Below, piece after piece: positions 63,302 through 64,000 of a DNA stretch of 64,000 bases (the stretch's first letter is position 1; each line of letters begins with the position of its first letter). This DNA comes from Leptospira soteropolitanensis (lineage in GTDB: Bacteria; Spirochaetota; Leptospiria; Leptospirales; Leptospiraceae): assembly GCF_026151655.1 (NCBI RefSeq), contig NZ_JAMQPN010000007.1, positions 1 to 64,000 of the forward strand, in the 5' to 3' direction. The notes under the pieces are model-generated. The model made no database searches. It was given only the letters and a program-made list of their open reading frames with translations, and was not told the origin of the DNA. The translations under genes and the position numbers were made by a program.

Positions 63302-64000
63302 AAAATCCTCTTTCAATTTCCGACAAAGCTTCGTTACACATTGATTTATCTGTTTCAGTGGTTAATTGTGGTTTGATTTCTGTAAGAACAACTTTTGCAA
63401 GTTTTGATTCCCCTGCATCTTTTAGCGTAAGTCCATAGTATAGTTTCGCTGTAATTTTGCGGCTGGAGGTTGGATAGGTTTCCAAGAATTCCCTCCAGGA
63501 TTTTACCGCAGATTCTTTCGGGCCATAAATGGATTTAACCAAGTTTAAGTTAAAATGTGCATTTTCTTTAAGGATCGTTAGATTTTTGGATTTTTGGACA
63601 GCATCTGAGAATTGTTGTTCTGCTTTTTCAAACTCTTTGTTTTGAAAGTATAATAAACCCAGCCGAAAATGGATGTCTGGACTATTTGTATTTCGCCTCA
63701 GTTCTGTTTTTAAGTAAGATTCCAGGTTTGGTTCTTGGAGGATTCTCTTGGATACACCTAATATGTCTTCTTTTGTAGCAAGGCCTGAAATTTTTGTCAC
63801 ATAGTTTCCATCTCCATCCAAAAATAATATAGTAGGATATCCTTCTATATTGTATTTTTTTCTTAAGTTAGGAAACTCTTCTCCATCTAACCGAACTTTG
63901 ACGAAACTATTTAATACGCGACTGACTTCTGGATCAGGAAAAATTTCTTTTTCTAAGACTAAACAGTAAGTACACCAATCAGCAAATACATCCACAATGA
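63300..64000 (-). CDS. Thioredoxin-like protein with TPR region, 5' end beyond right window edge
   Basis: The frame is open to the right edge. A GTG at 63993-63995 is possible as a start, but the preceding codon (ATT) and the text IVDVFADWCTYC look like the inside of a thioredoxin fold, so the N terminus is probably outside the window. The redox motif is CTYC; the cis-proline lies in EGYPTILFLDGDGNYV. After about residue 110 come TPR-like helices (HFRLGLLYFQNKEFEKAEQQ). It resembles the C-terminal part of DsbD-like or thioredoxin_7 proteins and may act in the periplasm on disulfides. It converges with ugd. Confidence 0.78.
   Translation of the reverse strand, partial: IVDVFADWCTYCLVLEKEIFPDPEVSRVLNSFVKVRLDGEEFPNLRKKYNIEGYPTILFLDGDGNYVTKISGLATKEDILGVSKRILQEPNLESYLKTELRRNTNSPDIHFRLGLLYFQNKEFEKAEQQFSDAVQKSKNLTILKENAHFNLNLVKSIYGPKESAVKSWREFLETYPTSSRKITAKLYYGLTLKDAGESKLAKVVLTEIKPQLTTETDKSMCNEALSEIERGF

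Noticed and set aside
1..64000. Search for CRISPR arrays, insertion sequences, prophage genes, toxin-antitoxin pairs and integron-like repeats
   Set aside because: No regularly spaced repeats, transposase or integrase motifs, or paired toxin-antitoxin genes were seen; the only long repeat is the 5S cassette.

Overview
The window looks like chromosomal DNA of a spirochaete of the genus Leptospira, most likely from the saprophytic (L. biflexa-like) clade. This is inferred from the AT-rich composition, the Leptospira-type 5S rRNA sequence in two dispersed solitary copies, relaxed spirochaetal lipoboxes (LFSNC, MIGC, LSVC) and frequent TTG/GTG starts. No insertion sequence, prophage, CRISPR array or tRNA gene was seen.

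Layout. 1-2.6 kb (minus): secreted lipase, its membrane foldase and the start of lnt (cut by the left edge). 2.8-4.7 kb (minus): glycyl-tRNA synthetase and a GNAT protein. 4.7-7.3 kb (plus): a polytopic protein ending in a TonB-like domain, overlapping a PrsW-type intramembrane protease. 7.3-15.3 kb: small accessory genes framed by two identical 5S rRNA genes inside a ~330-bp direct repeat 6.75 kb apart. Between them lies a TetR regulator divergent from a CrtI-like/ferredoxin-reductase redox pair, with a perfect 23-bp palindrome in the promoter gap. 15.3-20 kb (plus): hybrid histidine kinase, variant NRAMP-family transporter and NhaC antiporter. 20-32.9 kb (plus): divergent sigma-like factor, STAS anti-sigma antagonist, AsmA/YdbH-like protein, a lipoprotein that looks like YnbE fused to YdbL, and a ~2650-residue exported protein (TolB-like propeller, helical repeats, possible degenerate CHAT-like domains). 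32.9-38.2 kb: aminopeptidase, HtrA protease, aminotransferase, murI, purM. 38.2-47.8 kb (minus): tightly packed chemotaxis-like operon (mcp-cheW-cheA-cheB-pseudo-receiver ATPase-two CheY-like proteins-membrane histidine kinase) lacking cheR and cheD; the mcp is split by a one-base frameshift. 47.9-59.4 kb: envelope proteins, a HExxH protein, a PP2C/SpoIIE phosphatase, enoyl-CoA hydratase, DUF192 lipoprotein, glycogen phosphorylase, receiver protein, HEAT-repeat protein and outer-membrane barrels. 59.7-64 kb: a small protein, Wzm/Wzt-type polysaccharide exporter, UDP-glucose dehydrogenase and a thioredoxin-like/TPR protein cut by the right edge.

The most promising material for new biology is the 20-32.9 kb block: a probable spirochaetal counterpart of the E. 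coli YdbH-YnbE-YdbL intermembrane system with a fused partner and a translationally coupled giant exported protein, downstream of a sigma-like/STAS pair. Second is the chemotaxis-like operon, whose CheA has three exactly spaced EFGLF motifs where a P2 domain would be, with a receiver-like domain that has lost all its phosphorylation residues. All functional calls come from reading the sequence by eye; no database search was run.
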